A DNA stretch of 64,000 bases from positions 310,001-374,000 of the forward strand of contig CAWKCE010000003.1 of the NCBI GenBank assembly GCA_963848085.1, read 5' to 3'. The DNA is from CAWKCE01 sp032127035. Its GTDB lineage: Bacteria; Actinomycetota; Actinomycetes; JAHEKZ01. The notes beneath the pieces are model-generated. The model saw only the letters and a list, made by a program, of their open reading frames with translations. It was not told the DNA's origin and did not search any database. Below are positions 32,003-39,810 of this stretch, in pieces. The position numbers and the translations under genes were made by a program. Positions within the stretch are counted from its first letter, which is position 1; every line of letters starts with the position of its first letter.

Positions 32003-33202
32003 ATGGGCCGTCTCGCCCGGACCGAGGGGCTGACCGACGTCCAGCAGGAGATCCTCGACACGGTCCGCGCGTTCGTGGACGCCGAGATCATTCCGGTCGC
32101 CAACGAGCTCGAGCATGCCGACGAGTACCCGACGAAGATCGTCGAGCAGATGAAGGAGATGGGGATCTTCGGGCTGATGATCCCCGAGGAGTACGGCGGG
32201 CTGGGGGAGTCTCTGCTCACCTACGCGCTCGTCGTCGAGGAGATCGCCCGCGGCTGGATGAGCGTCAGCGGCATCATCAACACGCACTTCATCGTGGCGT
32301 ACATGCTGCTTCAGCACGGCACCGACGAGCAGAAGCAGCGCTATCTGCCGCGCATGGCTACGGGCGAGGTGCGGGGTGCCTTCTCGATGTCCGAGCCCGG
32401 TTGCGGTTCCGACGTCGCGGCGATCAAGACGCGTGCTGTCCGGCAGGACGACGGCACCTACCGGGTCACCGGCCAGAAGATGTGGCTGACCAACGGCGGC
32501 TCGTCCACCCTGGTGGCTGTCCTCGTCAAGACCGATGAGGGCGAAGACAGCGTCTACAAGAACATGACGACGCTGCTCATCGAGAAGGAGCCCGGCTTCG
32601 GCGAGGTCGCGCCCGGTCTCGTCATCCCGGGCAAGATCGAGAAGATGGGCTACAAGGGCGTCGACACCACCGAGCTCGTCCTGGACGGATTCCTGGCCCA
32701 GGCGACCGACGTCCTCGGTGAGGCACCCGGACGCGGCTTCTACCAGATGATGGACGGCGTCGAGGTCGGGCGGGTGAACGTCGCGGCCCGCGCCTGTGGT
32801 GTCGCCCATCGCGCGTTTGAGCTCGGGATCGAGTACTCCCAGCTGCGAGAGACCTTCGGCAAGCCGATCGCCCAGCACCAGGCGGTGATGTTCCGCCTGG
32901 CGGACATGGCGACCAAGGTCGAGGCCGCCCACCAGATGATGGTGCGCGCGGCACGCACCAAGGATTCCGGAGACCGCAACGATCTCGAGGCAGGCATGGC
33001 CAAGTACCTCGCGAGCGAGTACTGCCGAGACGTCGTCGAGGACTCGTTCCGCATCCACGGCGGGTACGGGTACTCCAAGGAGTATGAGATCGAACGGCTG
33101 TATCGCGAGGCCCCCATGCTGCTGATCGGCGAGGGGACTGCCGACATCCAGCGCATGATCATCGGGCGTCGCCTGCTCGAGGACTACAAGCTCCGCGGCT
33201 GA
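32003..33202 (+). CDS. acyl-CoA dehydrogenase
   Basis: A 399-residue FAD flavoprotein that introduces a double bond into an acyl-CoA. It has MIPEEYGGLGESLLTYALVV, the FAD/substrate segments FSMSEPGCGSDVAAIKTRAV and KMWLTNGG, RETFGKPIAQHQ, and the C-terminal catalytic Glu region YREAPMLLIGEGTADIQR. The paired MaoC hydratase and the CitE lyase upstream are the set found for methylsuccinyl-CoA/itaconyl-CoA type pathways (compare mycobacterial Rv2498c-Rv2500c). It is too short for the ~550-residue methylsuccinyl-CoA dehydrogenase. AAGGAG precedes ATG 32003. Confidence 0.88.
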   Translation: MGRLARTEGLTDVQQEILDTVRAFVDAEIIPVANELEHADEYPTKIVEQMKEMGIFGLMIPEEYGGLGESLLTYALVVEEIARGWMSVSGIINTHFIVAYMLLQHGTDEQKQRYLPRMATGEVRGAFSMSEPGCGSDVAAIKTRAVRQDDGTYRVTGQKMWLTNGGSSTLVAVLVKTDEGEDSVYKNMTTLLIEKEPGFGEVAPGLVIPGKIEKMGYKGVDTTELVLDGFLAQATDVLGEAPGRGFYQMMDGVEVGRVNVAARACGVAHRAFELGIEYSQLRETFGKPIAQHQAVMFRLADMATKVEAAHQMMVRAARTKDSGDRNDLEAGMAKYLASEYCRDVVEDSFRIHGGYGYSKEYEIERLYREAPMLLIGEGTADIQRMIIGRRLLEDYKLRG

Positions 33203-33223
33203 CGCACCACGAGAGGACTACTG

Positions 33224-33733
33224 ATGCAGTTCGGCCGGTACTACGAGGAGTTCGACGTCGGAGCCGTCTACAAGCACTGGCCGGGCAAGACAGTGACCGA
33301 GTACGACGACCACCTGTTCTGCCTGCTGACGATGAACCACCACCCCCTGCATCTCGACGCGCACTACGCGGAGGAGACGACCGACTTCGGGAAGAACGTC
33401 GTGGTCGGGAACTACATCTACTCGCTCCTGTTGGGGATGTCGGTGCCGGACGTCAGCGGCAAGGCGATCGCGAACCTCGAGGTCGAGTCGCTGCGCCACA
33501 TTGCGCCCACCTTCCACGGCGACACGATCTACGGCGAGACGACCGTGCTCGGCAAGACCGAGTCGAAGTCCAAGGACGACCGTGGCGTCGTGTACGTCGA
33601 GACGCGCGGGTACAAGCAGGACGGAACGGTGGTGTGTGTGTTCCGCAGGAAGGTCATGGTGCCCAAGCAGTCGTACGGGGAAACACGGGGTGGCGAGCAG
33701 CCCGGCCGACCGGTGCCGAAGACGCGCGACTGA
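33224..33733 (+). CDS. MaoC-like hydratase
   Basis: A 169-residue hot-dog fold protein. The start QFGRYYEEFDVGAVYKHWPG, the active-site region TMNHHPLHLDAHYAEETTDFG (Asp and His) and VVVGNYIYSLLLGMSV match the MaoC/mesaconyl-CoA hydratase group (Rv2499c-like itaconyl-CoA hydratase). It should add water to an enoyl-CoA, probably the product of the preceding dehydrogenase. It follows that gene by 21 bp with GAGAGGA as ribosome site, and its stop is close to the DUF6758 gene. Confidence 0.86.
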   Translation: MQFGRYYEEFDVGAVYKHWPGKTVTEYDDHLFCLLTMNHHPLHLDAHYAEETTDFGKNVVVGNYIYSLLLGMSVPDVSGKAIANLEVESLRHIAPTFHGDTIYGETTVLGKTESKSKDDRGVVYVETRGYKQDGTVVCVFRRKVMVPKQSYGETRGGEQPGRPVPKTRD

Positions 33734-33775
33734 CAGGGCTTGACGGGCAGCCCCCCGGCGCGGGAACGTGCGATC

Positions 33776-34411
33776 GTGCTCGTGGCATGCCCCCGCTGCT
33801 CCGGTCGGCTCCAGGCCCCCGGTCTGTTCTCCAGCGACTGGCAGTGCGAGACCCACGGCGCGGTCCCGCCGATGCACGCCCCCACCAACGGCAGCCTGGC
33901 GGCGGTGAGGCATCGGGCGGCGAGCTCTGCAGTGCCGGTGTGGGCCCCGTGGCCGCTGCCGGCTGGCTGGGTGTGCGCTGGCGCGTCGTTCGTCGGGGAC
34001 GACCGGGCGCCGGCGGTCGCCACGGTCGTCGCGTGGTCGGCGCCGGCGCCGCTCGGCGGACCGGCCGACGTGCTACTGGTGGCCGAGGAGCCGGGAGTGG
34101 GTCTGGGCGCCGCACTGGCCGGGCTGGACCTCGCCGACCCAGACCCACAGGTCCTCGCCGGGCCTCCCTCGACCAAGGTGCAGATCGACGGCCACCCCTG
34201 CCCGCTGTGGGAGGTCGCCGCAGAACCTGATCGGGCGGCCTACGTCGGCGAGGCTCTCGGGTGCTGGTTGTGGGCGGTGGTCTGGCCCTCCGAGCTTTCC
34301 CTCGAGCTGCACGACGAGGCGCGCCTGGTCGACCTGCGCGACCCAGGTCACGAGCTGCTGGTGCCGTTCGGCGCACCGTCGCCGCGGCTACCGCTCGTGT
34401 CGTCGGGCTGA
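33776..34411 (+). CDS. DUF6758-type zinc-ribbon protein
   Basis: About 211 residues. The N-terminus has CPRCSGRLQAPGLFSSDWQC, a zinc-binding motif, and a conserved actinobacterial pattern that I recognise as DUF6758. The middle is rich in Ala, Pro and Trp. There is no enzyme motif and no membrane segment. GTG 33776 has GGGAA nine bases upstream; TTG 33740 and GTG 33782 are other possible starts. The 3' end overlaps the convergent SulP gene by 64 bp. Function unknown. Confidence 0.62.
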   Translation: MLVACPRCSGRLQAPGLFSSDWQCETHGAVPPMHAPTNGSLAAVRHRAASSAVPVWAPWPLPAGWVCAGASFVGDDRAPAVATVVAWSAPAPLGGPADVLLVAEEPGVGLGAALAGLDLADPDPQVLAGPPSTKVQIDGHPCPLWEVAAEPDRAAYVGEALGCWLWAVVWPSELSLELHDEARLVDLRDPGHELLVPFGAPSPRLPLVSSG

Positions 34412-36177
34412 GGGGGTGTCTCGAAGGTGGGGTTGACCGTCGGGACCGGGCCCGACACGCCGTCCAAGGCGTGCCCGCGCGACTCCTGGTACCAGTCGAG
34501 GTACGCCTGAACGGCAGTCGGAAGCGTCGGGTAGAGGCGACCGGCGGCAAGTCGGTCGACGAAGCCGGCCGCGACGAGGTCGTCCAGCAGGTCCTGCTTC
34601 ACCCGGGCCATGGCGAACACCACGCCCCGTTCGGTGAGCTCGTCGACCAGCTCGACCATCGCATCCATGGACGTGATGTCGATCTCGACGACCGCTTCGG
34701 CGTTGAACACGAACCACAGAACCTCGCCGTCGGTCTCGGCGACCGACTCCAGGGCTCTCCGTTTGAAGTCGGCCGAGTTGGCGAAGAACATCGGTGAGTC
34801 GTACCGGTACACGACCAGCCCCGGAAGCTGCGTCGCATTCGCGTAGTCGTCGACGTCGTGCATTCCGGCCAGCCCTGGGACATATCCGAGGATCCCGTCG
34901 TGCGGTCGCGCCACTCGCCGCAGCAGGTCCACCAGTGACAGGCCCACGGCCACCAGCACGCCGTACAGGATGTCGAACGCGAGGACGCCGACCGTGGTGG
35001 CCAGGGCCAAGGCGAACTCGCTGCGACGGAATCCCCAGAACCGGCGGAACTCTGGGATGTCGACCAGTCGGATCGCGGCGTAGACGACAATCGCGCCCAG
35101 CGCCGCCTTGGGGAACTCGGCGAGGACGGGTCGGAGGAACAGCAGGACGACGACGATGCTGGCGAGAGCCACGAGCGAGTAGACCTGGCTGCGGCTGCCG
35201 AGCGAGTCCCCCAGAACGGTCCGGCTTCCGCTGCTGCTGATCGGGAAACCCTGCGAGACGCCGGTGCTCAGGTTCGAGGTACCCAGCGCCAGGAGCTCCT
35301 GGTTGGCGTCGATCTGGTAGCGGTTCTTGTCGGCGAAGGCACGGGCGGTGAGCACGTTGTCCGAGTACGCGACGATCGTCACTCCGATGGCCGGCAACAG
35401 CAGATTGCGCAGGTCCGCGGCTCCGACGTCGGGAAGGGCCAGGCTCGGAAACCCGGAGGGGATGTCCCCGACGAGCGCGAGGCCGCGCGACTGCAGGTCG
35501 AGTGCGACCGAGGCGCCGGTCGCCAGGAGCACGGCGAACAGCGGGCCCGGCGCCCGCGGGAAGAACTTGTTGACCACCAACAGGAAGACCAGGACCAGCA
35601 GGGCGAGCGTGACCGTGGCGACTTGGGCATCCCCGAGGTTCTGCACGAACGAGACCATCTCGCTGGCGAAGGTGTCACCGTCGACCGTCATGCCGGTGAG
35701 CTTGTCGAGCTGGCTGGTGACCATGATCACCGCGACGCCGGCCATGTACCCGGTGAGCACCGGCTTGCTGAGGAGGTCCGCGAGGAACCCCAGCCGGCCG
35801 AGGTAGGCGAGCAGGCACAGCCCGCCCACGATGAGCGCGAGCGCGGCGGCCAGCGCCGCGTAGCGGGCGGGGTCGCCCGCGGCCAGCGGCGCCACCGCGG
35901 TGGCGGTCATCAGGGCCGTTGTCGACTCCGGCCCGACCGACAGCTGACGCGACGACCCGAGAAACGCGTACACCGCGAGCGGCCCCATAGCCGCCCATAG
36001 GCCGACCACCGCAGGAAGCCCGGCGACGCCCTCCGCGTACGCCATCACCTGGGGAATCAGGTAGGCGGTCACGGTGACCCCGGCGATGATGTCCGGGCGC
36101 AGCCATGACCGTTCGTAGGCACGCATGCGCAGCAGGCCCGGTACCCGAGGGCCACGCGCAGTGGCGCGCTGGCTCAT
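34348..36177 (-). CDS. SulP family anion transporter with STAS domain
   Basis: A 609-residue permease. The N-terminal ~410 residues hold 10-12 helices, with the SulP signature DIIAGVTVTAYLIPQVMAYA, LLSKPVLTGYMAGVAVI and GFPISSSGSRTVLGDSLGS. The C-terminal ~130 residues are a STAS domain (LWFVFNAEAVVEIDITSMDA). It transports an anion such as sulfate, bicarbonate or dicarboxylate; the substrate cannot be read. ATG 36177 overlaps the stop of the upstream hydrolase gene as ATGA, so they are coupled. The tail overlaps the DUF6758 gene on the other strand. Confidence 0.9.
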   Translation of the reverse strand: MSQRATARGPRVPGLLRMRAYERSWLRPDIIAGVTVTAYLIPQVMAYAEGVAGLPAVVGLWAAMGPLAVYAFLGSSRQLSVGPESTTALMTATAVAPLAAGDPARYAALAAALALIVGGLCLLAYLGRLGFLADLLSKPVLTGYMAGVAVIMVTSQLDKLTGMTVDGDTFASEMVSFVQNLGDAQVATVTLALLVLVFLLVVNKFFPRAPGPLFAVLLATGASVALDLQSRGLALVGDIPSGFPSLALPDVGAADLRNLLLPAIGVTIVAYSDNVLTARAFADKNRYQIDANQELLALGTSNLSTGVSQGFPISSSGSRTVLGDSLGSRSQVYSLVALASIVVVLLFLRPVLAEFPKAALGAIVVYAAIRLVDIPEFRRFWGFRRSEFALALATTVGVLAFDILYGVLVAVGLSLVDLLRRVARPHDGILGYVPGLAGMHDVDDYANATQLPGLVVYRYDSPMFFANSADFKRRALESVAETDGEVLWFVFNAEAVVEIDITSMDAMVELVDELTERGVVFAMARVKQDLLDDLVAAGFVDRLAAGRLYPTLPTAVQAYLDWYQESRGHALDGVSGPVPTVNPTFETPPQPDDTSGSRGDGAPNGTSSS

Positions 36178-37034
36178 TGCGCAGCCCGTCCGACGTCGGT
36201 CCAGAAGGCCACCAAGGCAGCGGCAGTGGCGTCCGGGGCTTCGGTCGCGGGGGAGTGACCGATCCCCCCGAGCTCAGTCAGGTGGGCACCCAGGCCGATC
36301 GCCATCTCTCGCTGGGCTTCCGGCGGCCACACGTCGTCCTGGTCGCCCACGACCACATGGGACCAAGGTGCGACGGCCGCCAGCTCAGCCACCCGGTTGG
36401 GGGCGCTGCGCAGCCCGTCAACCATGGCCAGCAGCGAACCGGGGTCGCTGGCCAGGAAGCGCCGGGTGAGGAACCTGGCGATCTCCGGGTCGGAGGGGAC
36501 GGCCACGCCCTCCTGCTCCTCGAGCGCCTGCTTGGCAGCCCAGACGACTTCGAGGCCGTGCTCGGCGAGCACCTGGGCGAACAGCCCGAGGCGGTCGGCC
36601 TGACCGGCGGGCAGCCGGTCCGGGCCGCTGGCGACCAGCGTCAGCGAGGCGAAGGCCAGTGGGTCGGCCAGTACGGCCTCACGGGCGACGAGGCCGCCGA
36701 AGCTGTGCCCCACGAGGTGCACCGGGCGGCCGTCGGTCGCCGCCGCCAGCGCCAGCACGTCCGCGGCGAACCCGGCCAGTGAGTAGGTGCCGTCAGCTGC
36801 CGGTGGGCTGTCGAGCTGGCCTGCCAGGTCCACGGCGACCGCGGCGAAGCCGGCGTCGCCGATCGGCCCCACGACGGCGATGAAGTCCTCCTTGCTGCCG
36901 GTGAAGCCGGGGACCAGCAGGGCGACGGGACCGTCGACGGGCCCCGCGCGCAGGGCCGCGAACGCCCCCCGGGACGTGTCGACCGTGGCGGCGACGACGC
37001 CTTCCGGAGGCTTGAGGAAAGGTGGGACACTCAC
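36174..37034 (-). CDS. alpha/beta hydrolase
   Basis: A 286-residue hydrolase. The lid-containing alpha/beta fold shows VALLVPGFTGSKEDFIAVVG, LVGHSFGGLVAREAVL with the nucleophile Ser, an acid in VVGDQDDVWPPE and His in GGIGHSPATEA. It belongs to the broad carboxylesterase/haloperoxidase-like class with unknown substrate. GTG 37034 lies 7 nt after TATTCT (37047-37042) and lacks a ribosome site, so it is probably leaderless. It is divergent from parA and coupled to the SulP gene. Confidence 0.87.
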   Translation of the reverse strand: MSVPPFLKPPEGVVAATVDTSRGAFAALRAGPVDGPVALLVPGFTGSKEDFIAVVGPIGDAGFAAVAVDLAGQLDSPPAADGTYSLAGFAADVLALAAATDGRPVHLVGHSFGGLVAREAVLADPLAFASLTLVASGPDRLPAGQADRLGLFAQVLAEHGLEVVWAAKQALEEQEGVAVPSDPEIARFLTRRFLASDPGSLLAMVDGLRSAPNRVAELAAVAPWSHVVVGDQDDVWPPEAQREMAIGLGAHLTELGGIGHSPATEAPDATAAALVAFWTDVGRAAQ

Positions 37035-37041
37035 GGCGGGC

Positions 37042-37047
37042 AGAATA
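37042..37047 (-). promoter_or_regulatory. -10 of the hydrolase-SulP operon, leaderless
   Basis: TATTCT on the minus strand is followed by seven bases and GTG 37034. Confidence 0.55.
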
Positions 37048-37088
37048 GGGCGTGCCCGCCGATCGTCCGAGCCCCCAGGAGGGTCTGT

Positions 37089-37856
37089 GTGACCCAAACC
37101 ATCGCCGTCGCCAACCAGAAGGGTGGCGTGGCCAAGACCACCACCGTTGCGTCGCTGGGCGCGGCTCTGGTGGAACAGGGCCAACGCGTCCTGCTGGTCG
37201 ACTTGGATCCCCAGGCCTGTCTGACCTTCTCGCTGGGGCTGGACTCCGATGCGCTGGACCTCTCGCTGCACGACGTGCTCATGGGTCGGGTGGGGGCGCA
37301 GATGGCGGTGCGACCCACTGCCGACGGACCCGACCTGCTGCCGTCGACGATCGACCTGGCCGGCACCGAGGTCGCACTGCTCACCCGGACCGGCCGGGAG
37401 TTCGCGCTCCGGTCGGCGCTCGACGACCTTCGCTCGGCCTACGACTGGGTGCTCATCGACTGCTCCCCGTCACTCGGCGTGCTCACGCTGAACGCACTGA
37501 CGGCGGCAGACGACGTCCTGATCCCGCTGCAGTGCGAGACCTTGTCGCACCGTGGGGTCGGCCAGCTGCTCGACACCGTGCACGAGGTGCAACGGCTCAC
37601 CAACCCGTCGCTGCGGGTGATGGGCGTGCTCCCGACGCTGTTCGACGGCCGTACGACGCACGCACGCGCTGTGCTGGCCGATGTGTCGTCCCGCTACGGG
37701 CTGGCGGTCATCGAGCCGGCCATCGCCAAGTCGGTCCGGTTCGCCGAGGCGCCGGCGACTGGGCGATCGGTGCTGCGCACCGCGTCGTCGACGAAAGGAG
37801 CCGCGGCGTACCGTGAGATCGCCCGCAAGCTGACGTCCGGTGAGGTGGCCGCATGA
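37089..37856 (+). CDS. parA: ParA/Soj-family ATPase
   Basis: A 255-residue ParA ATPase. It has the deviant Walker A QKGGVAKTTT at about residues 10-19, VDLDPQACLTF, and IDCSPSLGVLTLNAL, then CETLSHRGVGQLLDTV. No ParB or parS site is adjacent, so it is an orphan ParA, like mycobacterial Rv3213c that I recall in the same position. It may move a cargo other than the chromosome. GTG 37089 follows AGGAGG. Its stop overlaps the next gene as ATGA. Confidence 0.88.
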   Translation: MTQTIAVANQKGGVAKTTTVASLGAALVEQGQRVLLVDLDPQACLTFSLGLDSDALDLSLHDVLMGRVGAQMAVRPTADGPDLLPSTIDLAGTEVALLTRTGREFALRSALDDLRSAYDWVLIDCSPSLGVLTLNALTAADDVLIPLQCETLSHRGVGQLLDTVHEVQRLTNPSLRVMGVLPTLFDGRTTHARAVLADVSSRYGLAVIEPAIAKSVRFAEAPATGRSVLRTASSTKGAAAYREIARKLTSGEVAA

Positions 37857-38212
37857 CCGACGATCACGCGCCCCGCCGGCCGCGCCCCGGAAACGACTTC
37901 AGCCGGCTGCGGACGGTGAAAGAGACGGACTCGGCTCCCACCGTCAACGAGGCGCCCCACGACCTCGACGGGAAGCGTGCCCTGTTCAGCGCCCCGGTGT
38001 CGGCAGCCCCGACGGAGCGTCCAGCGGCCCCCGGTGCAGTCCTGGTGGACTGCGGCTCCTGTGGGGAGCGGAGCGTCCTCACTCCAGCCGGAGCGCTCGC
38101 GCTGGCCGTGCCCTCGGTGCACCTGCCGTTCCTGAAGCGGGACCACGGCTCGTGGATGCGGTGCCCGGCGTGCCGCCGACGAACCTGGGTGAGCGTGCAG
38201 ATCCAGCTCTAG
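37853..38212 (+). CDS. small zinc-ribbon protein coupled to ParA
   Basis: A 119-residue protein with an unstructured, charged N-terminal half and a C-terminal zinc ribbon: CGSCGERS and MRCPACRRRTWVSVQIQL. It starts at ATG 37853, overlapping the parA stop by 4 bp. It has no hydrophobic segment. I do not recognise a named family; coupling and lack of any ParB suggest it might be a partner of the ATPase, but this is inferred only. Confidence 0.7.
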   Translation: MTDDHAPRRPRPGNDFSRLRTVKETDSAPTVNEAPHDLDGKRALFSAPVSAAPTERPAAPGAVLVDCGSCGERSVLTPAGALALAVPSVHLPFLKRDHGSWMRCPACRRRTWVSVQIQL

Positions 38213-38217
38213 CTGCG

Positions 38218-39744
38218 TCAGCCCGGTTCGGTAGCAGTGGCCGTCCCGCTGCCGCCGCGCCGCCGCCGTCGTCGCCGGCGTGGCGGCGCGGGGGCGTCCG
38301 TCGCGGTCCCGGTCGAGTCGGACGACGGTGCCGACGACGCGCTCGGCCGACCGCCGCGGGTGCGCGTGCGGTCGCGCGAGGACGGCCGGGCTGAGGACTG
38401 CGACGAGGACGACGAGGACCGCCCGGCTCCCGACGAGCTCTTGCGGTCGCCGGATCGCGGCTTGCGTCCGGTCTCGCCCAGGTCTTCCAGCACCTCAGCG
38501 TCAAGTCCGGCCAGTGTGCGCTTGTCGCGCGGCAGTCGGGGGCCCGCCTGCTGGGGGATGCTGAGCTCGGCGAACAGGTGCTCGGACGTGGAGTAGGTCT
38601 CGACCGGCTCGTCGAAGGTCAGCCCCAGCGCCTTGTTGATCAGGCTCCACCGGGGAAGGTCGTCCCAGTCGACGAAGGTGATGGCCACGCCGCTGGCGCC
38701 GGCGCGCGCCGTGCGGCCGATCCGGTGGACGTAGGTCTTCTCGTCCTCAGGGCAGCTGTAGTTGACCACGTGGGTGATGCCCTCGACGTCGATCCCGCGG
38801 GCCGCGACGTCGGTGGCGACGAGCACGTCAACCTTGCCGTTGCGGAAGGCGCGCATGGCCTGCTCGCGCGCTCCCTGGCCCAGGTCGCCGTGCACCGCGC
38901 CGACCGCGAATCCGCGGCTTGCGAGGTCGTCGGCCAGCTTCTGGGCGTGGCGCTTGGTCCGGCAGAAGACGAGGGTGTGCCCTCGCCCGGTGGCTTGCAG
39001 GATCCGTGCCATCACCTCGGGCTTGTCCAGCGGGTGTGCCCGGAACACGTGCTGCTCGACGGTCTTGACGAGCTGGCTGCCGTCCTCGTCCGGGGAGACG
39101 GCTCGGATGTGCGTCGGGTGGCTCATGTAGCGACGGGCGAGGTTCACCACGTCGCCGGGCATCGTGGCCGAGAACAACATCGTCTGCCGGTCGGCGGGGG
39201 TGTGGCTGATGATGCGCTCGACGTCGGGCAGGAAGCCCATGTCGAGCATCTCGTCGGCCTCGTCCAGCACCAGGACCGACACCGCACCCAGGCGCAGGTG
39301 CCCCTTCTCGACCAGGTCCAGCAGGCGGCCCGGGGTGCCGACGATGACGTCCACACCCGAGGTCAGCGCTTCGATCTGGGGCTCGTAGGAACGGCCGCCG
39401 TAGACGGTGAGCACCCGAACGCCGCGGGTCTTGCCAGCGTGGCGCACCTCTCCGGCGACCTGGATCGCGAGCTCACGCGTGGGAACGACCACCAGCGACT
39501 GCGGAGCCGCCTGAGGTTCGTGGTCCGGGTGCGCCGGGTCGTTGGGGGCGTGCAGCCGCTCCAACATGGGCAGTGTGAAGCCCAGCGTCTTCCCGGTACC
39601 GGTCTTTGCCTGGCCGATGACGTCATGCCCGTCGAGGGCGACGGGGAGCGTCAGCTCCTGGATCGGAAAAGCCTCGGTGATGCCGATGAACTCGAGGTCG
39701 TGGACTGTCTCGGCGCGGATGCCGAGTTGCTCGAACGTAGTCAG
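38218..39744 (-). CDS. rhlE: DEAD-box RNA helicase with CTG start
   Basis: A 508-residue helicase. The Q motif FPIQ (26-29), motif I AKTGTGKT (46-53), LDEADEML, FSATMPG and HRIGRTARAG are all present, then a basic/Ser/Arg/Gly-rich C-terminal tail. The first ATG in frame (encoding Met 60) comes after motif I and cannot be the start. Between the in-frame TAG at 39783-39781 and that ATG no ATG, GTG or TTG exists; CTG 39744 gives LTTFEQLGIRAETVHDL, the expected family N-terminus. It unwinds RNA in ribosome assembly or decay. It diverges from the ferritin-like gene. Confidence 0.93.
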   Translation of the reverse strand: MTTFEQLGIRAETVHDLEFIGITEAFPIQELTLPVALDGHDVIGQAKTGTGKTLGFTLPMLERLHAPNDPAHPDHEPQAAPQSLVVVPTRELAIQVAGEVRHAGKTRGVRVLTVYGGRSYEPQIEALTSGVDVIVGTPGRLLDLVEKGHLRLGAVSVLVLDEADEMLDMGFLPDVERIISHTPADRQTMLFSATMPGDVVNLARRYMSHPTHIRAVSPDEDGSQLVKTVEQHVFRAHPLDKPEVMARILQATGRGHTLVFCRTKRHAQKLADDLASRGFAVGAVHGDLGQGAREQAMRAFRNGKVDVLVATDVAARGIDVEGITHVVNYSCPEDEKTYVHRIGRTARAGASGVAITFVDWDDLPRWSLINKALGLTFDEPVETYSTSEHLFAELSIPQQAGPRLPRDKRTLAGLDAEVLEDLGETGRKPRSGDRKSSSGAGRSSSSSSQSSARPSSRDRTRTRGGRPSASSAPSSDSTGTATDAPAPPRRRRRRRRGGSGTATATEPG

Positions 39745-39777
39745 GACGTGCCGCCTTGTCGTTTTGAATGTGGGGCC

Positions 39778-39783
39778 AGCCTA
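39778..39783 (-). promoter_or_regulatory. candidate -10 of rhlE
   Basis: TAGGCT on the minus strand lies 33 bp upstream of the CTG start and would leave a leader of about 27 nt containing AAGGCGG. Confidence 0.4.
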
Positions 39784-39798
39784 CCCGGTCGGGCTGGT

Positions 39799-39804
39799 TA
39801 CGCT
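39799..39804 (+). promoter_or_regulatory. -10 of the ferritin-like gene, leaderless
   Basis: TACGCT is followed by six bases and ATG 39811. No Shine-Dalgarno sequence is visible. Confidence 0.6.
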
Positions 39805-39810
39805 GCTTCC

